From CAZKZZ01 sp964557375 (lineage in GTDB: Bacteria; Spirochaetota; Spirochaetia; SPDA01; CAZJBZ01), in assembly GCA_964557375.1 (NCBI GenBank), contig CAZKZZ010000001.1, positions 1 to 64,000 on the forward strand: a stretch of 64,000 nucleotides of DNA. The letters are read 5' to 3'. The position numbers and the translations under genes were made by a program. The notes beneath the pieces are model-generated. The model worked only from the letters and a program-made list of their open reading frames with translations, was not told the origin of the DNA and did not search any database. Shown here in pieces: positions 1 through 8,974 of the stretch (its first letter is position 1; each line of letters begins with the position of its first letter).

Positions 1-56
1 TTCTTGCAGATTTCTTCCCGCTTCGAATTGCTCTGCAGGGAACAAAAAGAGCTTTC

Positions 57-129
57 TGAGCCGCGAAGGATTCGAACCTTCGACCCACAGCTTAAAAGGC
101 TGTTGCTCTACCACCTGAGCTAGCGGCCC
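57..129 (-). tRNA. tRNA-Lys (anticodon TTT)
   Basis: The reverse strand folds into a full 73-nt cloverleaf. The acceptor arms GGGCCGC and GCGGCTC pair over seven positions with one G-T. The D-arm is GCTCAGGTGGTAGAGC. The anticodon stem ACAGC/GCTGT encloses the loop CTTTTAA, giving anticodon TTT and lysine identity. The T-arm is GAAGG TTCGAAT CCTTC. The discriminator base is A, and the CCA tail is not encoded, so it must be added after transcription. Positions 1-56 to its left hold nothing I can identify. Confidence 0.97.
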
Positions 130-181
130 GGCAATTCCACAGGGAGGCAATTTAACAACATTTCCATAAAAAGTCAACAAT

Positions 182-1369
182 CTAGAATCGGAATTCGAGC
201 CCGACCATAAGGTTGTATATCGGTCTCATTCCCGGTTCAGAACTCAACTCCGTACCAAACATCGAGGCGTTGAGCGTAAAGATGGTCAAATCGAGCCCCA
301 ACCCGGCATTGAAAAGTCCCTGATAAAAGCCTGCTCGAACGGACAGGATTTCCAAAAAACCCAGCTCTACTCCAAACCCGATATGAAGGAGCGGATGCTT
401 TTCGGTTTTCGGATGGGTGAGGAAATCAAAGATGTCATTGTAATCGAGCATCAGCTTGAGATCGCTCAATATAGCACTCGCCTTTCCGAGGCGCGGAGTA
501 AACAGCACCCCCGCACTCAAATCAAACGGGACTATACCGTTTACCGTTTCTTCCGGTTCTTCACTGTTTAAAAAGCTGTCTAGCGTGGGGTATTTACTGC
601 GTAGGGTGGGAGTGAAAATATCTCTTCCCACCAGCCCGAAACTAATGATCTCGTTATAGGAGTACAGCGCCCCTACATCAAAGCCGATTGCGGATATAAA
701 ACTGAAAGGTTCACCTGCCAGCATTTCCGCGCTCAAGGATGAAAACAGATCGGCAAACTCGAGAAAGGACTTCTTTACCACAGATTCGGCGCGAAGAGAT
801 CCTTTTAGGAGAAACCCAAGGTCGAGTGTACTGAGACTGTTTGCAGGCAGCGGAATACGGAATGAATATCCTCCCGTCAACAGCATCTGTTCGCTGATCG
901 TGGTTTCAATTGTCAAGGGGCTGGAGTTTGAAAACGTTACATTACTCGTATTAAAGAACCCAAAACCGAGACCGTTGCCGACATAACCGAAAGAAATCGG
1001 TCCTATCAGATTCATTGTTGCGTAGAGGCCGGTCATCAAATTCTGGACCTGTGATGAGGCAAATATATCTCCGCTCCCTTCACTACTCTCTAAGACAACC
1101 CCGGCAATATCAAATACAGGTCCGCCTAACCGGGCCGTTATCTCCGCTACACTGATTTCCGGTCCGGCGGTGTTAAATCCTGCCGGATTGTGAAACAGTG
1201 TAGAGAGATCATCCGTAAGAGCAGCGTGCGGTCCTCCTAGAGAGGACATTCGAGTGGAAAGGATATACACTTCATCGTCTAATACTTCATCGCCGAAGAG
1301 TGTTGATGAAGCCGTAAATAAAATCAAAAACAAGAGGCAGGCACGCGTTACAGTTTTTTTCATGCTCAT
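182..1369 (-). CDS. Outer-membrane beta-barrel protein, PorV/UPF0164-like
   Basis: A 395-residue secreted protein of the kind found in spirochaete outer membranes. A signal peptide covers roughly residues 1-25 and ends near STLFG. The mature part is rich in alternating hydrophobic and aromatic strands and ends in aromatic residues (LEFRF), as barrel proteins do. The segment ALTDDLSTLFHNPAGF near residue 50 matches the N-terminal motif of the FadL/PorV/UPF0164 group, in which a hatch-like segment follows the signal peptide. Substrate unknown. Two ATG codons lie at the start, 1369 and 1363. The second is better spaced (8 nt) from the AGGG ribosome site, so MKKTVTRACL may be the true N-terminus. 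It is last in a minus-strand series with the lipoprotein gene 27 bp upstream. Confidence 0.7.
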   Translation of the reverse strand: MSMKKTVTRACLLFLILFTASSTLFGDEVLDDEVYILSTRMSSLGGPHAALTDDLSTLFHNPAGFNTAGPEISVAEITARLGGPVFDIAGVVLESSEGSGDIFASSQVQNLMTGLYATMNLIGPISFGYVGNGLGFGFFNTSNVTFSNSSPLTIETTISEQMLLTGGYSFRIPLPANSLSTLDLGFLLKGSLRAESVVKKSFLEFADLFSSLSAEMLAGEPFSFISAIGFDVGALYSYNEIISFGLVGRDIFTPTLRSKYPTLDSFLNSEEPEETVNGIVPFDLSAGVLFTPRLGKASAILSDLKLMLDYNDIFDFLTHPKTEKHPLLHIGFGVELGFLEILSVRAGFYQGLFNAGLGLDLTIFTLNASMFGTELSSEPGMRPIYNLMVGLEFRF

Positions 1370-1396
1370 ATCCCTGTCAGAAGTACTCCCACAAGA

Positions 1397-1993
1397 TTAA
1401 CTGTTAAAAATCGATTCAATATCTACGCCGCCGAGTTCCGCGTAATCGATTCCCTTCTGCACGTTTTCGTTTGGATTGTCCCAATCGATATTATCAAATC
1501 CGCCCGCGTTTATCGCTTCACTGGCTATGATCGCTGTACCGGCATTTACATACTGGGAATCACTGATTTCCTCCCCGGCATCTTCAGCCGCTTCGATATG
1601 TCCTGCAACCTCATCAAGCAGATCCTGATCGAGACCATCGAGGAAATCATCGTATGACTCGGAATCGCCTCCCGCCACAGAAGAGCCGATCTCACCGAGA
1701 CCTGATGCGCCTATGGCCAACTCCGCTGCTAATAGATGCAACTCACCGTTGTCAGGATCATCCTCCAGTAAATCTGCTATCAGTTCGTACGCCTCGGCCA
1801 TTTCGTCCGGGTCTCCTGAAGCCAAAGCGTTTGTTGCATAATTGATCTGCTGGTCTTTCGAGAGTGTGGAAGGGTCACGACCGAGTTCGGAGAAGGGACT
1901 GAATGTAAAAATATCCTGGCAACCGGACAAAACCACAGCGATAAAGAGCAGTACGAGCAGGGATAAGAAATAGTTTTTACTGGTCTTTTGCAT
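1397..1993 (-). CDS. TPR-like lipoprotein, function unknown
   Basis: A 198-residue predicted lipoprotein. The start at 1993 is chosen because AAGGAG precedes this ATG at good spacing, while the longer reading frame to 2044 lacks any such site. The signal sequence ends in the lipobox LSGC with the lipid-bearing cysteine at residue 25. The mature protein is very acidic and helical. Residues of the form ATNALASGDPDEMAEAYELI suggest a TPR-like repeat, followed by a glycine- and aspartate-rich stretch. It lies between mtaB and the barrel protein gene on the same strand and may be anchored to the periplasmic face of either membrane. No family assignment is possible. Confidence 0.75.
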   Translation of the reverse strand: MQKTSKNYFLSLLVLLFIAVVLSGCQDIFTFSPFSELGRDPSTLSKDQQINYATNALASGDPDEMAEAYELIADLLEDDPDNGELHLLAAELAIGASGLGEIGSSVAGGDSESYDDFLDGLDQDLLDEVAGHIEAAEDAGEEISDSQYVNAGTAIIASEAINAGGFDNIDWDNPNENVQKGIDYAELGGVDIESIFNS

Positions 1994-2068
1994 TCGATTC
2001 TCCTTGAACACACCTAGTATATAGCAGATAGGTAAAAAAAACAAACAGCACCGATTTGCGGCCCCCTC

Positions 2069-3454
2069 TTAATTTGTACGCATGTTCGGTACGTCCAAAA
2101 AGATACCTCGACAGAGTTCATCATCCTCACTGACTGTAGAAATACGCGCTTTTACCATCTGCCCTCTTTTTTGTAATACTGAGGGGATACCGGTTACAGC
2201 GACTTTGAGATAATTTTCAGAAATTCCGACCCACGCGCCCTCACCCCCCTGCTCGAGTGGATGTTCGATAATAACGCTGAGCTCCCTGTTCAACCACCGT
2301 TTTCGATAGTGATAATAGTGATTACGCGCTAACTCCCGGAGCCGTTTTGTCCGCTCTTTTATTATCCTCTCGGGGACCCGCGGTTTCATTGCGGCAGCAG
2401 CTGTTCCGGGGCGGGGAGAAAAGGGAAATACATGGAGGTTAGAAAACCCTCCCTTTTCTACGACCTCCGCGGTTTCTAAGAAATCACTATCCTCTTCGCC
2501 CGGAAACCCGACCAACACATCTGCCGCAATAAACGGATCTTCTTTACATTCTTTCATAGTCGATACCGTTTCATATATCATATCGGCGGCATACGGTCTC
2601 CGCATTAAGGATAATACCTTCGATGAGCCTGACTGCATCGGGGTGTGAAAATGCGGACAGACCCGCTCCTCCGGAAGCAGTGCGAACAGCCGCTCAGTAA
2701 TCTGGTCGGGCTCGAGTGAAGAAAGTCTAATGCGTATGCGGTCTGTTGCGGAGAGCAACAACGCAAGAAGTGAAGCGAGATCATCTCCCCGATATCGATA
2801 ATCGGTTATATTTACACCGGTAAGCACGGTTTCATAATAGCCGAACTCTTCGAGCCGGATTATACGTTTCTCGGCCTCCTCCGCAGCTAAGCTTACAGAG
2901 TCCCCCCGTGCATAGGGAACTCTGCAGTAAGCACATCGCCTGCTGCATCCATCCTGAATCTTTAAAAATGGTCGAGAGTGGAACTGCAGAGAATCACTGG
3001 TGTAGGCAAAACATCCTTCGTTTCCGCTGCCGTCACTTCTACTGTGTGCTATCCCCCCACCTGTATATTCACGCACCCTTTGTTCTAAAATACTACGGAC
3101 CTCCTGTGGCGATTTCCCTCTAATCAGGTGCGGGACTTCGAGCAGCAGCGGTTTTCTGCTTTGGGGGATGACAATGATGTTCTCATTCAACAGTGACACA
3201 GAGTCCGGTTCTACTTCAGCATAACACCCGGTAACGATTATTAACCCTTTCGGATTTTCCCTGCAGATCTTACGGATAATACGCCGGGCTTTCTGTTCGC
3301 TTTTAGAGGTGACTGTACAGCTGTTTATAACTACTATGTCCGATGAAACAACATCGGAACTAATAAAAAAACCCTGACTCTGAAAAGCAGATGCCAGGGC
3401 TTCGCTCTCACTCTGGTTGAGCTTACAACCGAGTGTATAGAAAGATACTGTCAT
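2069..3454 (-). CDS. mtaB: tRNA t6A37 methylthiotransferase MtaB
   Basis: Radical SAM enzyme that adds a methylthio group to C2 of N6-threonylcarbamoyladenosine at tRNA position 37. The N-terminal UPF0004 domain carries three cluster cysteines in GCKLNQ, NSCTV and TGCYAE. The radical SAM motif CSRRCAYC (CxxxCxxC) follows near residue 170. A C-terminal TRAM-like segment closes the 461-residue chain, the usual MtaB length. The opening TLGCKLNQSESE is typical of MtaB rather than MiaB or RimO. Its ATG overlaps the TGA of the upstream TPR gene as ATGA (3451-3454), so the two are translationally coupled. Cytoplasmic housekeeping function. Confidence 0.93.
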   Translation of the reverse strand: MTVSFYTLGCKLNQSESEALASAFQSQGFFISSDVVSSDIVVINSCTVTSKSEQKARRIIRKICRENPKGLIIVTGCYAEVEPDSVSLLNENIIVIPQSRKPLLLEVPHLIRGKSPQEVRSILEQRVREYTGGGIAHSRSDGSGNEGCFAYTSDSLQFHSRPFLKIQDGCSRRCAYCRVPYARGDSVSLAAEEAEKRIIRLEEFGYYETVLTGVNITDYRYRGDDLASLLALLLSATDRIRIRLSSLEPDQITERLFALLPEERVCPHFHTPMQSGSSKVLSLMRRPYAADMIYETVSTMKECKEDPFIAADVLVGFPGEEDSDFLETAEVVEKGGFSNLHVFPFSPRPGTAAAAMKPRVPERIIKERTKRLRELARNHYYHYRKRWLNRELSVIIEHPLEQGGEGAWVGISENYLKVAVTGIPSVLQKRGQMVKARISTVSEDDELCRGIFLDVPNMRTN

Positions 3455-4080
3455 CCGGTTTGCATCTTCTCCATGACCCTGTCTTTTCCCCGTAAGGCCT
3501 CATTATATGAGGGATTGAGCTCCAAAGCCTGATTATATGCTTCGAGAGCATACACATAATCTGCAGCCATTTCTCTAGCGTATCCGAGCCGGGACCACCA
3601 GCGGGCAATATTGGGAGAATGATACACTGCGGTGGTAAAAGCAATGTCGGCATGATTGTACTCCCCGAGCCGGATAAATATTTCACCCATAAAGTAGTAT
3701 ACCATATCTATCCTGTCTCCTGTCGGGGCGAGAACGGTATACTCCTCAAAATGCTGCAAGGCACGAAGATTGTTACCCAGATAAAAATTGGCCTCACCGA
3801 GTATCTCTATTATCCGGTAATCGCCGGGTGCAATTCTGTACGCCTCTCGGCCCCGTTCCAGTGCCTCTTCGTATCGGCCGAGTCTCAATAGACTCCATCC
3901 CAGAACAACATGCGCGTCCATTCTCCTCGGCATTGCTTCGAGCTCTTCTAAACACACTGCTATTGCCTCTTCATACTCTCCGTCTCGGTAATGGGCCAGT
4001 GCATCTCGCTCTTCTTGCGCGGTAATTCCGGTTATAATCAGGGAAACCAGCAATAGAACTGCGCCAATTCTTTTATTCAC
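3451..4080 (-). CDS. Secreted TPR-repeat protein
   Basis: A 209-residue protein with a signal peptide (residues 1-21, ending GITAQ) followed by about four tetratricopeptide repeats. These include YRDGEYEEAIAVCLEELEAM, LGRYEEALERGREAYRIAPG and DYVYALEAYNQALELNPSYN. TPR scaffolds bind other proteins and this one should act in the periplasm. The start codon is GTG at 4080, preceded by a purine-rich GGAGAGGAGAG ribosome site. Its stop overlaps the mtaB start by 4 nt, and the bactofilin gene ends 13 nt upstream, so bactofilin-TPR-mtaB looks like one transcript. Partner unknown. Confidence 0.85.
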   Translation of the reverse strand: MNKRIGAVLLLVSLIITGITAQEERDALAHYRDGEYEEAIAVCLEELEAMPRRMDAHVVLGWSLLRLGRYEEALERGREAYRIAPGDYRIIEILGEANFYLGNNLRALQHFEEYTVLAPTGDRIDMVYYFMGEIFIRLGEYNHADIAFTTAVYHSPNIARWWSRLGYAREMAADYVYALEAYNQALELNPSYNEALRGKDRVMEKMQTG

Positions 4081-4093
4081 CTTCTCTCCTCTC

Positions 4094-4459
4094 CTATTCT
4101 CTTGATTTCTCCTGCTTCATGGTACAGAGGCCGTTAAACCTACTACCGCTTTCCATGATGATATTCGGTGTGGTGATGTCTCCGTCTATAATCGATGTAG
4201 AAAACAGCTCTACCCGGGAGTTTGCATAGATGTTTCCTTTCAGCCGCCCTCGAAGCGAGACAAGATCGGCTTGTATTGTAGCCTCGACATCAGCATCTTT
4301 TCCGATATACAGATCGCCCGAAGCTTTGATCTCCCCGTTGAACTTCCCTTTGATCATGAGAGGATCTTTGAACGTGAGGGTCCCGGTAAAATCTATATCC
4401 TCTGCCAGGATCGTATCGATCTGTGACTCATCAACTGTTTTAATGTTTATTTCGGCCAT
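4094..4459 (-). CDS. Bactofilin family cytoskeletal protein
   Basis: A 121-residue DUF583/bactofilin protein. Bactofilins polymerise without nucleotide into filaments built from a right-handed beta-helix, and in spirochaetes and other curved bacteria they influence cell shape and peptidoglycan. The core here (about residues 25-110) shows the short repeating hydrophobic-glycine pattern of the helix, as in GTLTFKDPLMIKGKFNGEIK and ASGDLYIGKDADVEATIQAD. The length is near the family norm and there is no signal peptide or membrane segment. ATG start at 4459 with GAGGG just upstream. It is followed at 13 nt by the secreted TPR gene and preceded by tyrA on the same strand. Confidence 0.9.
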   Translation of the reverse strand: MAEINIKTVDESQIDTILAEDIDFTGTLTFKDPLMIKGKFNGEIKASGDLYIGKDADVEATIQADLVSLRGRLKGNIYANSRVELFSTSIIDGDITTPNIIMESGSRFNGLCTMKQEKSRE

Positions 4460-4503
4460 AATTATCCCTCACATCGTGGATTAAGGTATACCTATCCTAC
4501 CTC

Positions 4504-5289
4504 TTAAGATTTTTCACTGTCAAGTGGAATTGTATTCTCGAGTATATGAAGCATCTTCTCGAGTGATTTCTGCAGCTTTACTCTCATCTCTTTGGTATAC
4601 GGGTTGTACCGCTGCAAGTCGAGAAAAAGCTGCCACGGGTCATTACAGGTCTGCTCAATAATCTCGAGCAGTTTTCCAAAACCGAACGTTCCGATCTCGC
4701 TCGGTTCGAGTGACAAATCATCGAGTACACGACCGATAAAATGGGTCACGCCTTGGGTATATGCAGCCTCTTTATCGTGTTTCTCCGGAGTAAGCGTGTA
4801 CACATCCAGCCCCATCTCTTTAAAAGGTTTCGTCCATGTTTCAACGGCCCTCTCACTGCCGTGTACCGGAGTCATGACAATCGGCAGTCCTGCTGTTCCA
4901 TACTTTGCCGAATCGGGACCGAACATGGGATGGGTCCCTAATATTGACACCGTATCGGGGAGCAGCTCCCGCATCACTCGTACAGGATACATCTTCACCG
5001 AACAGGTATCAGCGACAATAGCACCCGGTTTTACGAGCCCACTGATGTCCTCGAGTACCTCTTCGAGTGCCGAAATTGCCACACAGAGAAAGACCGTATC
5101 GCAGGCACACATTTCTTCCTTCTCTACCCGTTTTACCCCGGCAGGAACGGGCCGATCAGGGTTTCTCGAATACGCTTTCACCGTAAACACATCTGCGAGA
5201 AGATCTGCCCAAAGGGTACCGAACCGGCCTAAGCCGTATATTCCGATTTCCATAGTCCATATACTAAATGGATCAGACGGTATTCTCAA
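4504..5289 (-). CDS. tyrA: Prephenate dehydrogenase (TyrA domain)
   Basis: NAD(P)-dependent oxidative decarboxylation of prephenate to 4-hydroxyphenylpyruvate in tyrosine biosynthesis. The Rossmann motif GIYGLGRFG lies at the N-terminus, the substrate-binding segment GTHPMFGPDSA near residue 135, and the helical dimerisation domain begins with YTQGVTHFIGRVLDDL. About 260 residues, a stand-alone dehydrogenase without chorismate mutase or ACT domain. Start choice is uncertain. The TTG at 5289 has GAGG five bases upstream. The ATG at 5253, which puts MEIGIYGLG at the N-terminus as in homologues, has no ribosome site. It diverges from pta across about 118 bp. Confidence 0.88.
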   Translation of the reverse strand: MRIPSDPFSIWTMEIGIYGLGRFGTLWADLLADVFTVKAYSRNPDRPVPAGVKRVEKEEMCACDTVFLCVAISALEEVLEDISGLVKPGAIVADTCSVKMYPVRVMRELLPDTVSILGTHPMFGPDSAKYGTAGLPIVMTPVHGSERAVETWTKPFKEMGLDVYTLTPEKHDKEAAYTQGVTHFIGRVLDDLSLEPSEIGTFGFGKLLEIIEQTCNDPWQLFLDLQRYNPYTKEMRVKLQKSLEKMLHILENTIPLDSEKS

Positions 5290-5352
5290 CCCATCCTCAC
5301 AACATTTATCCCCACGGTCCGCACCACTACGCTATCATTCCTCTGTCTAATC

Positions 5353-5381
5353 TTGGCAGAATTAGCAATTATTGTTATTTT
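5353..5381 (+). promoter_or_regulatory. Putative sigma70-type promoter for pta-dapB-dapA
   Basis: TTGGCA (5 of 6 consensus) and TATTTT (4 of 6) are separated by exactly 17 bases. The start codon lies 27 bases downstream, with GGAG as the ribosome site. Confidence 0.5.
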
Positions 5382-5407
5382 AGAGGTAAAATTGTGGAGT
5401 ACTTGCT

Positions 5408-6403
5408 ATGACATTTGCTGAAAGAATGAAGAATAAAGCGAAATTGCTGCAGAAATCTCTTGTCCTTCCCGAAGGTCATGAACCGCGAACAATAGCCGCT
5501 GCGAGAAAAATAACCGACTTACAGTTAGCCTCTTCCGTAACTCTCCTCGGAAATATCGAAGAGATTCGGGGCGTAGCGGAAAAAGAAAACATACCCATAG
5601 ATGATCTTATTCTTATCGATCCCTTATTCTCGGACAAAAAGGAACAATTCGCGCGGGAGTATCACGACCTGCGTAAACATAAAGGTATGACACTCGAAAA
5701 GGCACGTACTGATATTGTCGATGTGCTTCGATGGGGAGCAATGATGGTACGACAAAACGAGTCTGATGCCATGGTTGCAGGGGCTGAAAACTCTACCGGG
5801 GATGTACTCCGTGCCGCGTTGACCATCATCAAGACAGCACCGGGCACATCATCCGCATCATCCTGCTTTGTGATCGGATGTAAAGAGCACACATGGGGAA
5901 CAGGAGGTAATCTCATATTCTCCGATTGTGCGATTATCCCCGAACCGTCCGCGGAACAGCTCGCAGAAATTGCCGTTGCTGCAGCAGGATCGTGCCGCAC
6001 CTACCTCGAGACGGAGCCGGTCGTGGCTCTCCTCTCCTATTCGACGAAGGGTTCTGCCTCCGGCGAGCCGGTAGAGAAAGTCCTCAACGCCCTCTCGATT
6101 GTCAAATCCAAAGCTCCTGACCTGAATGTAGACGGAGAATTGCAGCTCGACGCTGCTCTCATCCCCGAAATAGGCGAGAGAAAAGCTCCCGGATCACCGG
6201 TTGCCGGGCGGGCGAATGTGCTTGTGTTTCCGGACCTTTCAGCGGGGAATATCGGGTATAAACTCGTTCAGCGGCTCGCACACGCCGATGCCTATGGACC
6301 ATTTTTACAGGGGTTTGCAAAACCGATAAGTGATCTCTCGCGGGGATGCTCGGCAGAGGACATTGTTGTCACCTCAGCAGCAACAATGGCCCGAGCCGAA
6401 TAA
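5408..6403 (+). CDS. pta: Phosphate acetyltransferase
   Basis: Interconverts acetyl-CoA and acetyl phosphate, the step before substrate-level ATP formation by acetate kinase. The 331-residue chain matches the short, single-domain Pta class. It has the N-terminal LVLPEGHEPRTIAAARKI, the DAMVAGAENSTGDVLRAAL segment near residue 120, and the C-terminal ANVLVFPDLSAGNIGYKLVQ. Some members act on propionyl- or butyryl-CoA and the sequence alone cannot exclude this. It heads a plus-strand group with dapB (44 bp later) and dapA. No acetate kinase gene is in the window. Together with the ferredoxin-dependent 2-oxoacid oxidoreductase at 42.3-45.1 kb it fits fermentative energy metabolism. Confidence 0.93.
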   Translation: MTFAERMKNKAKLLQKSLVLPEGHEPRTIAAARKITDLQLASSVTLLGNIEEIRGVAEKENIPIDDLILIDPLFSDKKEQFAREYHDLRKHKGMTLEKARTDIVDVLRWGAMMVRQNESDAMVAGAENSTGDVLRAALTIIKTAPGTSSASSCFVIGCKEHTWGTGGNLIFSDCAIIPEPSAEQLAEIAVAAAGSCRTYLETEPVVALLSYSTKGSASGEPVEKVLNALSIVKSKAPDLNVDGELQLDAALIPEIGERKAPGSPVAGRANVLVFPDLSAGNIGYKLVQRLAHADAYGPFLQGFAKPISDLSRGCSAEDIVVTSAATMARAE

Positions 6404-6447
6404 AAAAACACTTGCACAAGGACAAGGTCTCCTTTTATTATCTGACT

Positions 6448-7191
6448 ATGAATGTATTAATTGTTGGTTATGGGAGTATGGGAAAAGAGGTGGAGAAAAT
6501 TCTCCTGGCACGGGACCATCACGTTGTCTCCCGCGTTGACAAAAAAACCGGGGTCGGTGATACCGACGGCATTACCCGGGACCTTCTGGATAAGTCGGAT
6601 GCAGTAATCGAGTTTTCACTCGCGGAGGCGGTATTCGACAATGTCAATCTCTATGCCGAATCGAAAACCCCTGCGGTAATCGGTACGACCGGGTGGGAAG
6701 ATCAGCGGGAGGAAATAAAAACAATTGTCGAAGAGCACAAAAGTGCCCTCCTCTATGGAGCGAACTTCTCCATCGGCGCACAGCTTTTTACGCGAATAGT
6801 AAAAGCAGCAGCACTGATGGTGAATCACGTACCCGACTATGATGTCATGATGTATGAACTGCACCATGCGAACAAAAAAGATTCTCCATCAGGAACAGCC
6901 AGGAAAATTGGAGAAGAAATCCTTGCAGCGGTGGATAGAAAAAAAAGAATTACAACTGAACGGCTGGACAGGAAAATTGAGCCTGAAGAACTTCACATCG
7001 GGTCGGTACGGGGTGGTTCCATAAACGGTATCCATACTGTATTATTGGATTCTTCTGCGGATACCATTGAACTGACCCATTCTGCTAGAAACAGAAGCGG
7101 TTTTGCTCTCGGCGCGGTAATGGCCGCGGAGTGGCTCAAAAATAAAAGCGGCTTTTTTACCGTTGACGATTTTTTAGAAGAGATTTTTTAG
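6448..7191 (+). CDS. dapB: 4-hydroxy-tetrahydrodipicolinate reductase
   Basis: NAD(P)H-dependent second step of the diaminopimelate/lysine branch, needed for peptidoglycan cross-links. The start at 6448 places the Rossmann motif VGYGSMGKEV at residue 5, as expected. A longer frame from 6346 overlaps pta and adds an unrelated N-terminus. The catalytic segment ELHHANKKDSPSGTARKIGE (about residues 137-156) carries the HH and K of the family signature. The C-terminal VRGGSINGIHTV and RSGFALGAVMAAEWL are also typical. At 247 residues it is the compact DapB form. No strong ribosome site is visible. It lies between pta and dapA and is probably co-transcribed with both. Confidence 0.92.
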   Translation: MNVLIVGYGSMGKEVEKILLARDHHVVSRVDKKTGVGDTDGITRDLLDKSDAVIEFSLAEAVFDNVNLYAESKTPAVIGTTGWEDQREEIKTIVEEHKSALLYGANFSIGAQLFTRIVKAAALMVNHVPDYDVMMYELHHANKKDSPSGTARKIGEEILAAVDRKKRITTERLDRKIEPEELHIGSVRGGSINGIHTVLLDSSADTIELTHSARNRSGFALGAVMAAEWLKNKSGFFTVDDFLEEIF

Positions 7192-7207
7192 CGAGGAGGA
7201 ACACATA

Positions 7208-8086
7208 ATGAAACTCGAAGGCGTATTTACTGCACTCATCACACCATTTAATAAAGACGAATCCATTGACGAAGATGCTCTTCGTGAACTTGTGGAGTTT
7301 CAGATAAAAGAGGGAATAGCCGGACTCGTCCCCATGGGGACCACCGGAGAAAGCCCGACCCTGAGCCACGGTGAACACATTAGAGTTATAGAAATTGTTA
7401 TTGATCAAGCCCAGGGGAGAGTACCCATTATTGCCGGGACCGGATCAAATTCCACGCAAGAGGCAGTAGAACTGACCGTACAGGCAATGGAATGCGGCGC
7501 GGATGCCAGCCTCCAAGTGGCCCCCTACTACAACAAGCCGAATCAGGAAGGATTTTACCACCATTTCACCAAGGTCGCGGATGCAGTCGATATTCCCATT
7601 ATCGTCTACAACATACCTGGACGTTCCGGTAAAAACATCGAAAACGAAACCATGCTCAGACTGGCAGAACACGCGAACATCATAGGGGTCAAAGAGGCGA
7701 GCGGGAGCATCCCTCAAATTATGGACTTAGTGATGAAAAAACCGAAAGATTTCTCCGTAGTCTCCGGCGACGACAATTTGGCCTTTCCCATCGTAGCTGC
7801 AGGGGGAAAAGGGGTGATCTCGGTGGCCAGCAATATCATACCGGGCAGGATGGTGAAGTTCATCGAAACCGGACTGGCCAATCAGCTCGACGAGTTCCGT
7901 TCGATGCACTATGAGTTGCTTCCCTTCTTTAAAGGCGTATTCTTCGATACAAATCCCATTCCGATCAAATACGCGATGTTCAAGAAGAAGATGATCAAAG
8001 AGGTGTATCGGCTTCCCATGTGCCCGATGAGCGATGACAACAAGAAAAAAATGGACAAGGTGCTCAAGGCTACCGGAATTATGTAA
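7208..8086 (+). CDS. dapA: 4-hydroxy-tetrahydrodipicolinate synthase
   Basis: Condenses pyruvate with aspartate semialdehyde at the head of the diaminopimelate pathway. It is a TIM-barrel aldolase of 292 residues, normal for the family. Visible signatures are GTTGESPTL (phosphate and pyruvate binding), YNIPGRSG with the catalytic tyrosine, and GVKEASG with the Schiff-base lysine near residue 162. A strong GAGGAGG site lies 7 nt before the ATG, and the gene begins 16 nt after dapB. The two genes give consecutive steps in reverse order on the DNA. It is convergent with ksgA, 28 bp away. Confidence 0.95.
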   Translation: MKLEGVFTALITPFNKDESIDEDALRELVEFQIKEGIAGLVPMGTTGESPTLSHGEHIRVIEIVIDQAQGRVPIIAGTGSNSTQEAVELTVQAMECGADASLQVAPYYNKPNQEGFYHHFTKVADAVDIPIIVYNIPGRSGKNIENETMLRLAEHANIIGVKEASGSIPQIMDLVMKKPKDFSVVSGDDNLAFPIVAAGGKGVISVASNIIPGRMVKFIETGLANQLDEFRSMHYELLPFFKGVFFDTNPIPIKYAMFKKKMIKEVYRLPMCPMSDDNKKKMDKVLKATGIM

Positions 8087-8114
8087 CCGCTTTCCGGGCC
8101 TCTCAGCTTACAGA

Positions 8115-8966
8115 TTAGCCCCGTGCAATAGTATTTGCCAAACGGATAAGCACCTCTGCGGGCAATTGCTCCGCCCTGATACCCGGATCGATACCGCACA
8201 AATCCAGAGCGTTTAACAGATACTTCTCCCCAAATCGGGATGCGGCAGGCCCGCCTAACAGGTTGTTTTTTACTGTTTTTCTCCTTGAAGAGAAGAGTAG
8301 TTTAGTGAGTGAGATAAAGAGGTCCCTGTCTTCTATTTGACTGTACAGCGGAGAAGGCCTGCATTCCACAATCGCCGAGACTACTTCCGGACGGGGGTAA
8401 AACGCTCCCGGATTGACTCTCCCCTGCACCTGTATATCGAGGGCGCTTGCACAGATCACCGAAAAGAAAGAATAGTCTTTGCTTCCCGGTCCTGCAGTCA
8501 TTCGTTCGGCCACCTCCCGCTGGAGAAGGAATACCATTTTTTTTGTGATACCGCCGTGTTTTATAAGATCAACAATCATTGCAGACCCTGAGCTGTACGG
8601 AAGGTTCCCTACCAGTTTGTCCGGCAAGCCCCTTTCAGCCCGAACAGCCTGCCACGTTGCAAGAAAATCCCCTCCAATGATGCGCACGGACCGAACCTGT
8701 GCAAACTGTTCTTCTAGGAAGCGAACGAGACCGTAGTCGATTTCAAAAAGTGTAAGGGCGGCAACCCGGTCCGTGAGCAGAATACTCATGGACCCGATTC
8801 CAGGCCCTATTTCCCAAACAGAGTCTTCTGCCTCAGGAGCGATAAGATCGACTATTTTTTCTTTTATCTGCGGAGAAACAAGAAAATTCTGTCCCCACCG
8901 TTTTTTTAAAGAGATGTTTCTCGCTTTGAGAAGCTGCTGTATTTCATTGATACTGTTGTAATTCAT
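8115..8966 (-). CDS. rsmA: 16S rRNA dimethyladenosine transferase KsgA/RsmA
   Basis: Dimethylates the two adjacent adenines in the 3' terminal helix of 16S rRNA. The start at 8966 leaves a 283-residue protein beginning MNYNSINEIQQLL. The longer frame to 9080 lies entirely inside comEC and adds no conserved sequence. Motifs present are KKRWGQNFLVSP, the SAM-binding EIGPGIGSMSILL, and the catalytic NLPYSSGSAMI near residue 110. The C-terminal helical domain with SSRRKTVKNNL is also present. Its ATG lies 8 nt after the comEC stop, so the two are likely on one message. Confidence 0.95.
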   Translation of the reverse strand: MNYNSINEIQQLLKARNISLKKRWGQNFLVSPQIKEKIVDLIAPEAEDSVWEIGPGIGSMSILLTDRVAALTLFEIDYGLVRFLEEQFAQVRSVRIIGGDFLATWQAVRAERGLPDKLVGNLPYSSGSAMIVDLIKHGGITKKMVFLLQREVAERMTAGPGSKDYSFFSVICASALDIQVQGRVNPGAFYPRPEVVSAIVECRPSPLYSQIEDRDLFISLTKLLFSSRRKTVKNNLLGGPAASRFGEKYLLNALDLCGIDPGIRAEQLPAEVLIRLANTIARG

Positions 8967-8974
8967 AAACCTGA

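Noticed and set aside
4592..5350. A 252-codon plus-strand frame opposite tyrA
   Set aside because: Serine- and proline-rich antisense translation of a strongly supported dehydrogenase gene; no start signal.
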